The translations under genes were made by a program, and so were the position numbers. 13,850 nt of DNA from Microvirga sp. (GTDB lineage: Bacteria; Pseudomonadota; Alphaproteobacteria; Rhizobiales; Beijerinckiaceae). Location of the stretch: contig JAKOMT010000002.1 of assembly GCA_022241475.1 (NCBI GenBank), positions 227,067-240,916 on the forward strand, in the 5' to 3' direction. Numbering within the stretch: the stretch's first letter is position 1; every line of letters begins with the position of its first letter. Positions 1 through 5,511 of this stretch are shown in pieces. The notes beneath the pieces were generated by a model that did no database searches, was not told where the DNA came from, and was given only the letters and a program-made list of their open reading frames with translations.

Positions 1-426
1 AGACAGCCCGTGCAGATGCGAGAAGAGCTTCGACGCGAGCTGCCGCACGGCGTGCATCGCGACCTTCGCGAACAGCCCGTCGCGAACCTGCGTCAGCACC
101 GCCATCAGAACGCGCGACAATCCGTAGAGCACCGTCAGCAGGATCGGCGCGCCCCATAGCCAGTGCAGCGCCTCGTCGCGGGGAATGCTCGTGGCGGCGG
201 AGACTTCCGTGATCGAGACGAGCGCGTCCGTCGCCCATTTATAGGCGAACGGCGTCACCATCGTCGCGAACTTGGCGAGGATGAGCAGGCCGAAGGCCAG
301 GAACACCCGTTGCTGCAGATCGGGCCGCCCGTGGGGCCAGAGATAAGGCCACAGCCGGAAGAAGGTTTCGTACAGGCTCGTCTGACGCGGCTGCGCGGGA
401 GCCGCTTCGGCGGGGGCGTCGGTCAT
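1..426 (-). CDS. Atm1-type ABC exporter, N-terminal part (runs off left edge)
   Basis: The first 142 codons of a larger gene are visible; the rest lies beyond the left edge. The protein begins MTDAPAEAAP and soon reads LWPYLWPHGRPDLQQRVF, followed by hydrophobic segments near residues 42-60 and 88-110, then VRQLASKLFSHLHGLS. This is the start of the transmembrane domain of Atm1/HMT1-like half-transporters, which in this family carry a C-terminal ATPase and export glutathione-conjugated or metal-thiol compounds across the inner membrane. The ATPase domain is not in the window, so the family call rests on the membrane domain only. The ATG at 424-426 has only a weak GGA upstream. The gene diverges from the Acg/MarR operon; nothing ties the two functionally. 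Confidence 0.85.
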   Translation of the reverse strand, partial: MTDAPAEAAPAQPRQTSLYETFFRLWPYLWPHGRPDLQQRVFLAFGLLILAKFATMVTPFAYKWATDALVSITEVSAATSIPRDEALHWLWGAPILLTVLYGLSRVLMAVLTQVRDGLFAKVAMHAVRQLASKLFSHLHGLS

Positions 427-452
427 GGCGGGGTCCAGAGGATCAAGCCCTG

Positions 453-481
453 CATATGGAGCCGATCCGGCGCGATGTCAC
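453..481 (-). promoter_or_regulatory. Candidate sigma70-type promoter of the ABC exporter gene
   Basis: On the minus strand GTGACA (476-481, five of six matches to TTGACA) is followed after 17 nt by CATATG (453-458). A start about 7 nt further on leaves a leader of roughly 20 nt before the exporter ATG. The -10 match is only fair, so this is a prediction. Confidence 0.4.
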
Positions 482-534
482 CCCACGGGTCGCCTCGGCC
501 CCAACTTTCAGAACCGCCGACCTACGATTCGAGA

Positions 535-563
535 TTGACTATAGTTCGATGTTAAACTATATC
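535..563 (+). promoter_or_regulatory. Promoter of the Acg-marR operon
   Basis: TTGACT (535-540) and TATATC (558-563) are separated by exactly 17 nt, a good match to the housekeeping sigma-factor consensus. The stretch is AT-rich in an otherwise GC-rich window. One operator-like box fills the spacer and a second lies just past the -10, so a bound regulator would block polymerase. Confidence 0.7.
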
Positions 564-579
564 GTTTGACATCGAACTA
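542..579 (+). promoter_or_regulatory. Paired MarR-type operator boxes
   Basis: A perfect inverted repeat, TAGTTCGATGT (542-552) and ACATCGAACTA (569-579), spans the core promoter. Read differently, it is two imperfect 14-bp palindromes, GTTCGATGTTAAAC (544-557) and GTTTGACATCGAAC (564-577). One is the reverse complement of the other with a single mismatch, and their start positions are 20 bp apart, about two helical turns. That layout suits two MarR dimers on the same DNA face. The MarR encoded in this operon is the obvious candidate ligand (inference). Confidence 0.65.
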
Positions 580-593
580 GATAGGAGTTGGCG

Positions 594-1745
594 ATGACGA
601 CGAGGCGCAGGTTTCTCACCATTCTCGGAGGCGGCGTCGTGGTCGCGGCGAGCAGCGCAACCCTTTGGGCGACCACGCGCGACCCCGCCGGCGCGCGGCG
701 CCCTTGGGCGGCGGCGGGGAGCGCGAGCGAAACCGATCCGCGCCGGCGGGCGCTATCATTCGCCGTGCTGTCGCCCAATCCCCACAACCGCCAGCCCTGG
801 ATCGCCGACCTCTCGGTCGCGGACGAAGTGACGCTCTACTGCGATCCCGAGCGCCGCCTCCCGCACACCGATCCGTTCGACCGCCAGATCACGATCGGGC
901 TCGGCTGCTTCGTCGAATTGCTGACGCTCGCCGCGGCGCAGGACGGATGGCGCGCCGACGTGGCGCTCTTCCCCGAGGGCGAGCCGCAGCCGCGCCTCGA
1001 CGAGCGCCCCGTGGCGCGAATTCGCTTCATCCGCGACGCCGGAATCGCCCGCGATCCGCTCTTCGCGCATGTGCTCGCGCGGCGTTCCAACAAGGAGCCC
1101 TACGACGCGACGCGGGCAGTCGGTGAGGATGCGCTCGCCGCGATCGCGCGGGCCGCTCGCTCGAATGCGCCGCGCTTCACGAACGACCCGGGCCGTGTCG
1201 CTGACCTTCGCACGAAGGCCTGGGACGCCATGCAGACCGAGATCACGACGTACGAGACGATGAAGGAAAGCGTCGACTTGATGCGCGTCGGCCGCGCGGA
1301 AATCGAGGCGAACCCCGACGGGATCGACCTCGGCGGCGCCTTCATCGAGGGCCTCGCGACGGCGGGGCTGTTCCGCAAGGAAGACCTGCTCGACCCCTCC
1401 TCCTCGGCCTTCGCGCAACAGATGCCGATGCTGAAAGCGCCGTTCGACACCGCGATGGCCTTCCTGTGGCTGACGACCCCGGGCAATTCCCGGATCGACC
1501 AGATCCTGGCCGGCCGCGACTACCTGCGCGTCAACCTCGCGGCGACCGCGATGGGCGTCGACATCCATCCCCTCAGCCAGGCGCTCCAGGAATTCGAGGC
1601 GATGGGCCCGCATTTCGCGGCGATGCGCGAAACGCTCGACATCGCGCCCGCCGAGACGCTGCAAATGTTCGCGCGGCTGGGCTATGGTCCGGAAGTTAAG
1701 GCCGGACCGCGCTGGCCCTACGAAACCCGGATCAGGAGCGCATGA
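594..1745 (+). CDS. Tat-exported Acg-family FMN-binding nitroreductase-like protein
   Basis: 383 residues. The N-terminus TRRRFLTILGGG (residues 3-14) is a twin-arginine signal followed by a hydrophobic stretch, so the protein is probably exported folded, with its flavin, to the periplasm. The motif SPNPHNRQPW (60-69), the later RRSNKEPYD and the final LGYGPE...PRWPYE are typical of the Acg branch of the nitroreductase fold, named after Mycobacterium Rv2032. Family members bind FMN; several lack clear reductase activity, so the substrate is unknown. ATG 594 is chosen over the in-frame TTG at 588 because AGGAG (583-587) sits 6 nt before ATG and directly abuts TTG. The stop overlaps the marR start by ATGA, implying translational coupling. 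Confidence 0.85.
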   Translation: MTTRRRFLTILGGGVVVAASSATLWATTRDPAGARRPWAAAGSASETDPRRRALSFAVLSPNPHNRQPWIADLSVADEVTLYCDPERRLPHTDPFDRQITIGLGCFVELLTLAAAQDGWRADVALFPEGEPQPRLDERPVARIRFIRDAGIARDPLFAHVLARRSNKEPYDATRAVGEDALAAIARAARSNAPRFTNDPGRVADLRTKAWDAMQTEITTYETMKESVDLMRVGRAEIEANPDGIDLGGAFIEGLATAGLFRKEDLLDPSSSAFAQQMPMLKAPFDTAMAFLWLTTPGNSRIDQILAGRDYLRVNLAATAMGVDIHPLSQALQEFEAMGPHFAAMRETLDIAPAETLQMFARLGYGPEVKAGPRWPYETRIRSA

Positions 1746-2224
1746 ACGAACGGGACGACGCGAGCGCCGAAGGCGGAGGCGGCGAGGCGGACAGGGTCGC
1801 GATGTTCCGCTTCCTGAACGAGATCGGCATCATCGCGCAGCTTTCGGGCGCGGCCTTCGAGAAGGTCATGCCCGGCGCGATGACGCTGCCGCAATTCATC
1901 GTGCTCAATCATCTGATCCGCCTCGGGGGCGACCGCACGCCCCTCCAGATCGCGCGGGCGATACAGGTCTCGAAGGGCGCGATGACCAACACGCTGGGGC
2001 ATCTCGAACGGGCCGGACTGATCGCAGTTCGCCCCGACGACAAGGACGGCCGGTCAAAGCGCGTCGACATCAGCCCCGAGGGTCGCGCCGCCCACGGACA
2101 GGCCGTGCAGGCGCTCTCGCCGGAACTCGGCTGGCTCGTCGGCGCAATCGGCGTCGATCGTATCGCGCAGGCGATCCCCCTGCTGGAAGACATCCGCCGC
2201 GCGCTCGACGCCCGCCGCGATTGA
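1742..2224 (+). CDS. MarR-family transcriptional regulator
   Basis: 160 residues, the usual length for MarR proteins, which are dimeric winged-helix DNA-binding proteins. The helix-turn-helix region runs from about residue 55, with a recognition helix near 77-91 (SKGAMTNTLGHLERAGL) and a wing containing RPDDKDGRSKRV (97-108), the classic D-x-R-S/G-x wing of the family. The N-terminal 18 residues are acidic and probably disordered. There is no obvious redox-sensing cysteine; in fact the protein contains no cysteine, arguing against an OhrR-type thiol switch. It overlaps the upstream flavoprotein gene by 4 nt and likely represses the operon through the boxes at 542-579. The ligand is unknown. 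Confidence 0.93.
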   Translation: MNERDDASAEGGGGEADRVAMFRFLNEIGIIAQLSGAAFEKVMPGAMTLPQFIVLNHLIRLGGDRTPLQIARAIQVSKGAMTNTLGHLERAGLIAVRPDDKDGRSKRVDISPEGRAAHGQAVQALSPELGWLVGAIGVDRIAQAIPLLEDIRRALDARRD

Positions 2225-2236
2225 GCGCGCCGCGCT

Positions 2237-2635
2237 TCAGCGATCGTCAGCCGCCCGCTCGACCGTAACCGGATCGACCGGCTTCGGCCTTGGCCGCGTC
2301 GCGATCCAGATGGCCACCGCCGCCATGATCGGCCCCAGCACGAAGGGAACCCACGCGAAGGGCACCGTGATGACGCTGATCACGAAGGAAGCCGCCATGG
2401 CGCCGATCGCCATGACCTTCGCGCGCAATGGTATCGCGCCCTCGTCGCGCCAGTTCCGAAGGTAAGGGCCGAACGTCGGATGCTCGTAGAGCTTCTCGGC
2501 GAGATGCGGATCGGAGCGCGCGAAACACCAGGCGGCGAGGATCACGAAGGGCGTCGTCGGCAGAACCGGCGCGACGACGCCGATCGCGCCGAGCGCGAGG
2601 CTCGCATAGGCGGCAGAGCGATAGAGCCGCCGCAT
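2237..2635 (-). CDS. YbaN-like (DUF454) inner-membrane protein
   Basis: 132 residues, close to the roughly 125 of E. coli YbaN. The family signature is clear: LGAIGVVAPVLPTTPFVILAAWCFARS (15-41), then HPTFGPYLRNWRDEGAIP (52-69) and RAK. Two hydrophobic regions (about 8-36 and 73-113) indicate an inner-membrane protein with a Pro/Arg-rich cytoplasmic tail. The function of DUF454 proteins is not established. I choose ATG 2633-2635 rather than the longer GTG or ATG starts at 2707 and 2668, because AAGGAGG lies 8 nt before it and the longer versions have no such site. The gene converges on marR with 12 bp between stops. Confidence 0.88.
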   Translation of the reverse strand: MRRLYRSAAYASLALGAIGVVAPVLPTTPFVILAAWCFARSDPHLAEKLYEHPTFGPYLRNWRDEGAIPLRAKVMAIGAMAASFVISVITVPFAWVPFVLGPIMAAVAIWIATRPRPKPVDPVTVERAADDR

Positions 2636-2643
2636 GCCGCCTG

Positions 2644-2650
2644 CCTCCTT
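2644..2650 (-). promoter_or_regulatory. Ribosome binding site fixing the ybaN-like start
   Basis: AAGGAGG on the minus strand, a near-perfect anti-16S match, is 8 nt from the ATG at 2633-2635. It shortens the reading frame by 24 residues relative to the longest open frame. Confidence 0.8.
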
Positions 2651-2739
2651 TGCGTCGCGCGAATCCATGTCTTGGGGGCATATGGGGAGAGCGACGCGCT
2701 TCGTCACGGGCTCCGGCCGGGATCGTCTGCCGGTCGCCG

Positions 2740-2781
2740 AAAAATTGCGGCGGAGAGCCTCCGTGAAGGTCCCCCGCCGCA
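2740..2781 (-). terminator. Intrinsic terminator of the luxI operon
   Basis: On the minus strand TGCGGCGG (2774-2781) pairs perfectly with CCGCCGCA (2746-2753); extra G·U and G-C pairs and an inner CCT/AGG can extend the stem. It is followed by ATTTTT (2740-2745), a true U-tract. It sits 43 nt after the stop of the 63-codon gene, so it ends the luxR-luxI-orf63 transcript and isolates it from the ybaN-like gene. Confidence 0.8.
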
Positions 2782-2824
2782 GCGCCGGATGAAATTGTCA
2801 GGTCAGAGAATTGGCGACGGGCTG

Positions 2825-3016
2825 TTAGTTGACCAGTTCCTCTTTCCGGCGCGTCGCCGCGCGGAGGGCGGCGGCGCGATAGATGAGGACGTAGAGCTCG
2901 TCGAGCATCTGCGCGATGGAATGCTCGTCTTCGTCGCGCACGACGTCCGCGAGATTGCGGATGGAGACGGCGACCTCGTCGAGCCTGCTTTCCGGAGTGG
3001 TGATCATCATGTTCAT
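2825..3016 (-). CDS. 63-residue protein of unknown function, co-transcribed with luxI
   Basis: I do not recognise this protein. It starts MNMMITTPES and is predicted almost entirely helical: LDEVAVSIRNLADVV (12-26), then an acidic turn RDEDEH (27-32), then a second amphipathic helix SIAQMLDELYVLIYRAAALRAATRRKEE with a basic end. No signal peptide, cysteine or metal motif is visible. The helical-hairpin character would suit a small protein-binding adaptor or regulator (inference). It begins 11 nt after the luxI stop, with GGGGG (3022-3026) as a poor ribosome site, and the U-tailed terminator follows, so it is read from the luxI transcript and may be translationally coupled. ATGs at residues 3 and 4 are alternative starts. 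Confidence 0.7.
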   Translation of the reverse strand: MNMMITTPESRLDEVAVSIRNLADVVRDEDEHSIAQMLDELYVLIYRAAALRAATRRKEELVN

Positions 3017-3027
3017 CGCGGCCCCCG

Positions 3028-3678
3028 TCACGCCGCAAGCATGGAGGCGAGCGCGCCGACGCCGGCCTTCTCGATCACCGAGCCGTCGATCCCGGCGCGG
3101 ACCCGCATATTGGCGAGGGCCTCGTCGCTCACGTCCCACAATCCGACATAGATCCGGCCATGCGCCATCTTGTCCGTCGCGGCGATCACCTCGGGCTCCC
3201 AGCCGATGCGGCGATAGACGCGGATCATGCGTGTGTCGAACACGCCGATCACCTGCGTGAGGCCGGCGCGAAGCCCGACCTCGCACATGGCCAGCGACAA
3301 CTCGCAGGTCGCCCGGTGCAGATTGGTCGGCGTGCGCCGCACGGGCGCGTCCGGATGGACGCAAAAGCGCGTCGCCTCCCAGATCGTGGCGCTCATGATG
3401 TCGACGGGCTCGTCGAAAACGTCGACGAAAACGTCCCTCAACAAGGTTCGGCCCGTCGTGGGCATGAGGCGGAGCGAACCGCAGGCGCGCCCGGTCTCGT
3501 CGTCGATCGCGACGAGATAGAGTGGGTTCTCCCGATCGAAGACGTCGATCTCGCAACCGTCCTCGATGCGGACGTCCCAGCCGAGTTTGTCGCCGAAAAC
3601 AGCGGCCCGCCCACGGTGCATGGCGGTCAGCAATTCGGCGTTCGCGTGGCGATTGTCGTTGCTGATGAGCTTGATCAT
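3028..3678 (-). CDS. luxI: LuxI-family N-acyl-homoserine lactone synthase
   Basis: 216 residues, normal for the family. It makes acyl-homoserine lactone signals from S-adenosylmethionine and an acyl carrier (ACP or CoA) in the cytoplasm. All the classical invariant residues are present: R24, F28, W34, D45, D48, R70, F84, E101 and R104, in contexts such as RGRAAVFGDKLGW, EIDVFD, GSLRLMPTTG and IWEATRFCVHP. At the strand corresponding to EsaI Thr140 it reads QVIGVFD, with Gly145 by my alignment; Thr there is associated with 3-oxo-acyl products, so an unsubstituted or 3-hydroxy acyl chain is more likely (inference). AAGGA lies about 10 nt before the ATG. It follows luxR by 82 nt. The symbol is generic; no specific ortholog is claimed. 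Confidence 0.96.
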   Translation of the reverse strand: MIKLISNDNRHANAELLTAMHRGRAAVFGDKLGWDVRIEDGCEIDVFDRENPLYLVAIDDETGRACGSLRLMPTTGRTLLRDVFVDVFDEPVDIMSATIWEATRFCVHPDAPVRRTPTNLHRATCELSLAMCEVGLRAGLTQVIGVFDTRMIRVYRRIGWEPEVIAATDKMAHGRIYVGLWDVSDEALANMRVRAGIDGSVIEKAGVGALASMLAA

Positions 3679-3716
3679 CGTGGCGTGTCCTTTTTTCGAT
3701 CACGCCATCAAGGATC

Positions 3717-3746
3717 GTATTAATCGGTTCGAAGGCAATCCGTCAA
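3717..3746 (-). promoter_or_regulatory. Candidate luxI promoter
   Basis: TTGACG (3741-3746) is a good -35 and lies inside the palindrome at 3738-3757; TAATAC (3717-3722) 18 nt downstream is a weak -10. A weak -10 with an activator site over the -35 is what LuxR-activated promoters usually show. The expected start leaves about 30 nt before the luxI ATG. Confidence 0.45.
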
Positions 3747-3757
3747 AATTGACGGTT
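3738..3757 (-). promoter_or_regulatory. Candidate lux box upstream of luxI
   Basis: CCGTCAA (3740-3746) and TTGACGG (3749-3755) form a perfect inverted repeat around a 2-nt AA centre, extendable to a 20-bp imperfect palindrome (3738-3757). Length, symmetry and position, in the luxR-luxI gap about 70 nt before luxI and 3 nt after the luxR stop, fit a LuxR-type binding site for positive feedback. The sequence itself does not match a lux box I know for certain. Confidence 0.6.
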
Positions 3758-3760
3758 CTG

Positions 3761-4489
3761 TCACGGCGGGGCGATGATTCCTGCGGACAATCCCCGCGCG
3801 ACGGCCTGCGTCTTCGTCAGACAGGCGAGCTTGTGACGGGCCGAATCGAGGTAGCCGCGAACGACGCGCTCGGACAGCCTCAGCTTCTCCGCCGTCCCCG
3901 CGATCGTTTCTCCGGCGGCCGCCCATTGCAGGCACTCCCGCTCGCGCCGCGATAATGGCGTGGACGGCGCGTTCGACCAGCCGCGAAGCGTGGCGATGCG
4001 GTTGTGAATGAAATTCCCGAGCAGCTGCATGTCGCGCATGTAGACGGATTTCAGATGCGCCCAGTCGGCGTCCGGCAGCGTCGTCGTGACGGTGAAGATC
4101 GCGACGTCGCCGTGCGCGCCCCTGATCGGGAAGGTCAGACCCCGCGTTCCCACGCCGGCGTCGCTCGCTTCCGCGAAAAGCTTGCGCACGACGCCCGGGG
4201 TGATCTCGATGGAGTTCCAGTCGACCGGCAGGACGCCGTTGACGGCGCGCAGCACGACCGGATCGATGCGGTAATACCGCTGCAGCCGGTAATAGCTGAT
4301 CCAGTCCTCCGGATAGGTGAAGATCACGACGGGGTTTTCCTCCGCCGCGCCCGGTAGACGGATCGCGTGGTAGACGGCGTGCTTCAATCCGTAGGGTTCG
4401 AGAAGCCCGACTACGGCTCGCTGCAACTCCTCGGTCGAATCGGCCAGCTCGACCTGCTCCATCGCCGCGGAGAAGGTATCGCGGAACAC
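3761..4489 (-). CDS. luxR: LuxR-family acyl-homoserine lactone receptor/regulator
   Basis: 242 residues. The N-terminal autoinducer-binding domain has the expected ligand-pocket residues: W63, Y67, D76-P77 and W91 (TraR W57, Y61, D70, W85), plus G124 in FPIRGAHGD. The C-terminal GerE-type helix-turn-helix runs from about 178, with LSRRERECLQWAAAGET (179-195) and a recognition helix near 207-221. It is therefore a genuine AHL receptor rather than a divergent solo, and its partner is the luxI just downstream. The start is GTG at 4487-4489, supported by GGAGG 5 nt upstream. The symbol is generic. A hairpin covers the ribosome site (see 4492-4516). Confidence 0.95.
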   Translation of the reverse strand: MFRDTFSAAMEQVELADSTEELQRAVVGLLEPYGLKHAVYHAIRLPGAAEENPVVIFTYPEDWISYYRLQRYYRIDPVVLRAVNGVLPVDWNSIEITPGVVRKLFAEASDAGVGTRGLTFPIRGAHGDVAIFTVTTTLPDADWAHLKSVYMRDMQLLGNFIHNRIATLRGWSNAPSTPLSRRERECLQWAAAGETIAGTAEKLRLSERVVRGYLDSARHKLACLTKTQAVARGLSAGIIAPP

Positions 4490-4491
4490 TG

Positions 4492-4516
4492 GCGCCTCCG
4501 GTTTTCAGGAGGGCGC
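4492..4516 (-). promoter_or_regulatory. Hairpin in luxR leader enclosing the Shine-Dalgarno sequence
   Basis: On the minus strand GCGCCCTCC (4508-4516) pairs with GGAGGCGC (4492-4499), eight pairs with one bulged C around an 8-nt loop. The 3' arm contains the luxR ribosome site GGAGG (4495-4499), only 5 nt from the GTG start. If a transcript includes both arms, luxR translation would be repressed until the hairpin opens. The same dyad could instead be a DNA operator. See the promoter entry for a start site that would remove part of the 5' arm. Confidence 0.45.
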
Positions 4517-4545
4517 ACTATAGGCGCCCGGCAACCGTGAGTCCA
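4517..4545 (-). promoter_or_regulatory. Candidate luxR promoter
   Basis: TATAGT (4517-4522, five of six to TATAAT) lies 17 nt after TGGACT (4540-4545, four of six). A start near 4510-4511 would give a leader of about 20 nt and would begin inside the 5' arm of the hairpin at 4492-4516, so a long hairpin leader would require another, upstream start. Confidence 0.5.
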
Positions 4546-4596
4546 TGATCCGGCGACGCATACGCCCAAAGATCGGGTTGCGGATCGCGAACGCAG

Positions 4597-4626
4597 ACGG
4601 CCCGCCCGGTTTCCCGGACGGGCCGT
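4597..4626 (-). terminator. sodB transcription terminator hairpin (no U-tract)
   Basis: On the minus strand ACGGCCCGTCCGG (4614-4626) pairs with CCGGGCGGGCCGT (4597-4609) over 13 positions, closed by a GAAA tetraloop (4610-4613). The only non-Watson-Crick pair is G·U on this strand and would be a C/A mismatch on the other, which argues that the minus strand is the transcribed one. It begins 24 nt after the sodB stop. No T-run follows, so it may stabilise the 3' end or need Rho. Confidence 0.6.
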
Positions 4627-4650
4627 TTGCGAACTTTCGGGCCGTGTGCG

Positions 4651-5247
4651 TCAAGCGGCTTCGCCGTAAAGCTTCTCGACGTATTCCCAGTTCACGAGGT
4701 TCTCGAGGAACGCCTTGAGATAGTCCGGGCGGCGGTTGCGGTAGTCGATGTAGTAGGAATGCTCCCACACGTCGCAGCCGAGGATCGGCGTCGCGCCGTG
4801 GACGAGCGGGCTTTCGCCGTTGGCCGTCTTCATGATGACGAGCTTGCCGTCCTTGAGAGCGATCCAGGCCCAGCCGGAGCCGAACTGGGTAACGCCGGCC
4901 TGGATGAAGTCCTCCTTCATCTTGTCGACGCCGCCGAGATCGGACGCGATCTTCTTCTCGAGCGCGCCGGGGATCGCGCCGCCGCCGTTCGGCTTCATCC
5001 AATGCCAAAAATGCAGGTGGTTGTAATGCTGACCGGCGTTGTTGAACAGCGCCTGGTTGACGCCGTGCGAACCCTTGACGACCTCCTCGAGGCTCTTGCC
5101 CTCGAATTCGGAACCTTCGAGCAGCTTGTTGCCGGCCGTCACGTAAGCCTGGTGATGCTTGTCGTGATGGAACTCCAACGTTTCCGCCGACATGTAGGGC
5201 TGGAGGGCGTCGTAGGCGTAAGGGAGGGGGGGAAGCGTGAAAGCCAT
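4651..5247 (-). CDS. sodB: Superoxide dismutase, Fe/Mn family (Fe-type)
   Basis: 198 residues, full length. It converts superoxide to oxygen and hydrogen peroxide in the cytoplasm. The metal ligands are H27, H74, D159 and H163, in HHDKHHQAY, FNNAGQHYNH and DVWEHSYYIDYRNRRPDYL. Gln73 sits where Fe-SODs place their active-site glutamine (E. coli FeSOD Gln69), and no Mn-type glutamine follows the GSGWAW motif, so iron is the more likely metal; a cambialistic enzyme is possible. GAGGAG lies about 7 nt before the ATG. The gene is monocistronic: a hairpin follows it, and luxR has its own candidate promoter after that. No clear promoter is visible; a 14-bp palindrome is at 5323-5336. Confidence 0.97.
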   Translation of the reverse strand: MAFTLPPLPYAYDALQPYMSAETLEFHHDKHHQAYVTAGNKLLEGSEFEGKSLEEVVKGSHGVNQALFNNAGQHYNHLHFWHWMKPNGGGAIPGALEKKIASDLGGVDKMKEDFIQAGVTQFGSGWAWIALKDGKLVIMKTANGESPLVHGATPILGCDVWEHSYYIDYRNRRPDYLKAFLENLVNWEYVEKLYGEAA

Positions 5248-5322
5248 GCGGTTTCTCCTCGATCTTGGTCGTTGAAATCTTTGTTTTCGGGCTCGCCGCA
5301 GCGACGCGCCCGCGAATGGTCA

Positions 5323-5336
5323 GGCTTAGGTAAGCC
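5323..5336. promoter_or_regulatory. 14-bp palindrome between sodB and the acidic membrane protein gene
   Basis: GGCTTA-GG-TAAGCC is a perfect inverted repeat with a 2-nt centre, 76 bp upstream of the sodB ATG and 175 bp upstream of the divergent gene. It resembles a dimeric regulator site, but I cannot assign it to Fur, RirA, Irr, Mur or SoxR. The rest of the 264-bp gap shows no other clear structure except the promoter at 5452-5480. Confidence 0.3.
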
Positions 5337-5451
5337 GCATCGTTCCTGAGGGCAACGGGCGAGACGGCGTTTCGTTCAGGCTCGCGGCCAGATTCCCGTG
5401 GCGAAAACGGGTTTGCGCGGCCGCGACCGGTCGCGCCAGACGCATGGGTGA

Positions 5452-5480
5452 TTGGCAGGTGGGCGAAACATCTGTAGGTT
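5452..5480 (+). promoter_or_regulatory. Candidate promoter of the acidic membrane protein gene
   Basis: TTGGCA (5452-5457, five of six to TTGACA) and TAGGTT (5475-5480, three of six to TATAAT) are 17 nt apart and would start transcription about 25 nt before the ATG at 5512. Spacing and position are good, the -10 is weak. Confidence 0.45.
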
Positions 5481-5511
5481 AAAGGAAAATTACCGTTGCG
5501 TGCGAGGAAAC

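Noticed and set aside
163..555. 130-codon plus-strand frame over the ABC exporter start
   Set aside because: It runs antisense to a clear exporter N-terminus and through the promoter region of the next operon.
756..1664. 302-codon minus-strand frame opposite the Acg-like gene
   Set aside because: The plus strand has a Tat signal, family motifs and a good ribosome site. The minus frame has none.
3740..3755. Dyad after luxR read as a terminator
   Set aside because: The loop would be only 2-4 nt, the stem 6-7 bp, and no U-run follows on the minus strand. A protein-binding site fits better.
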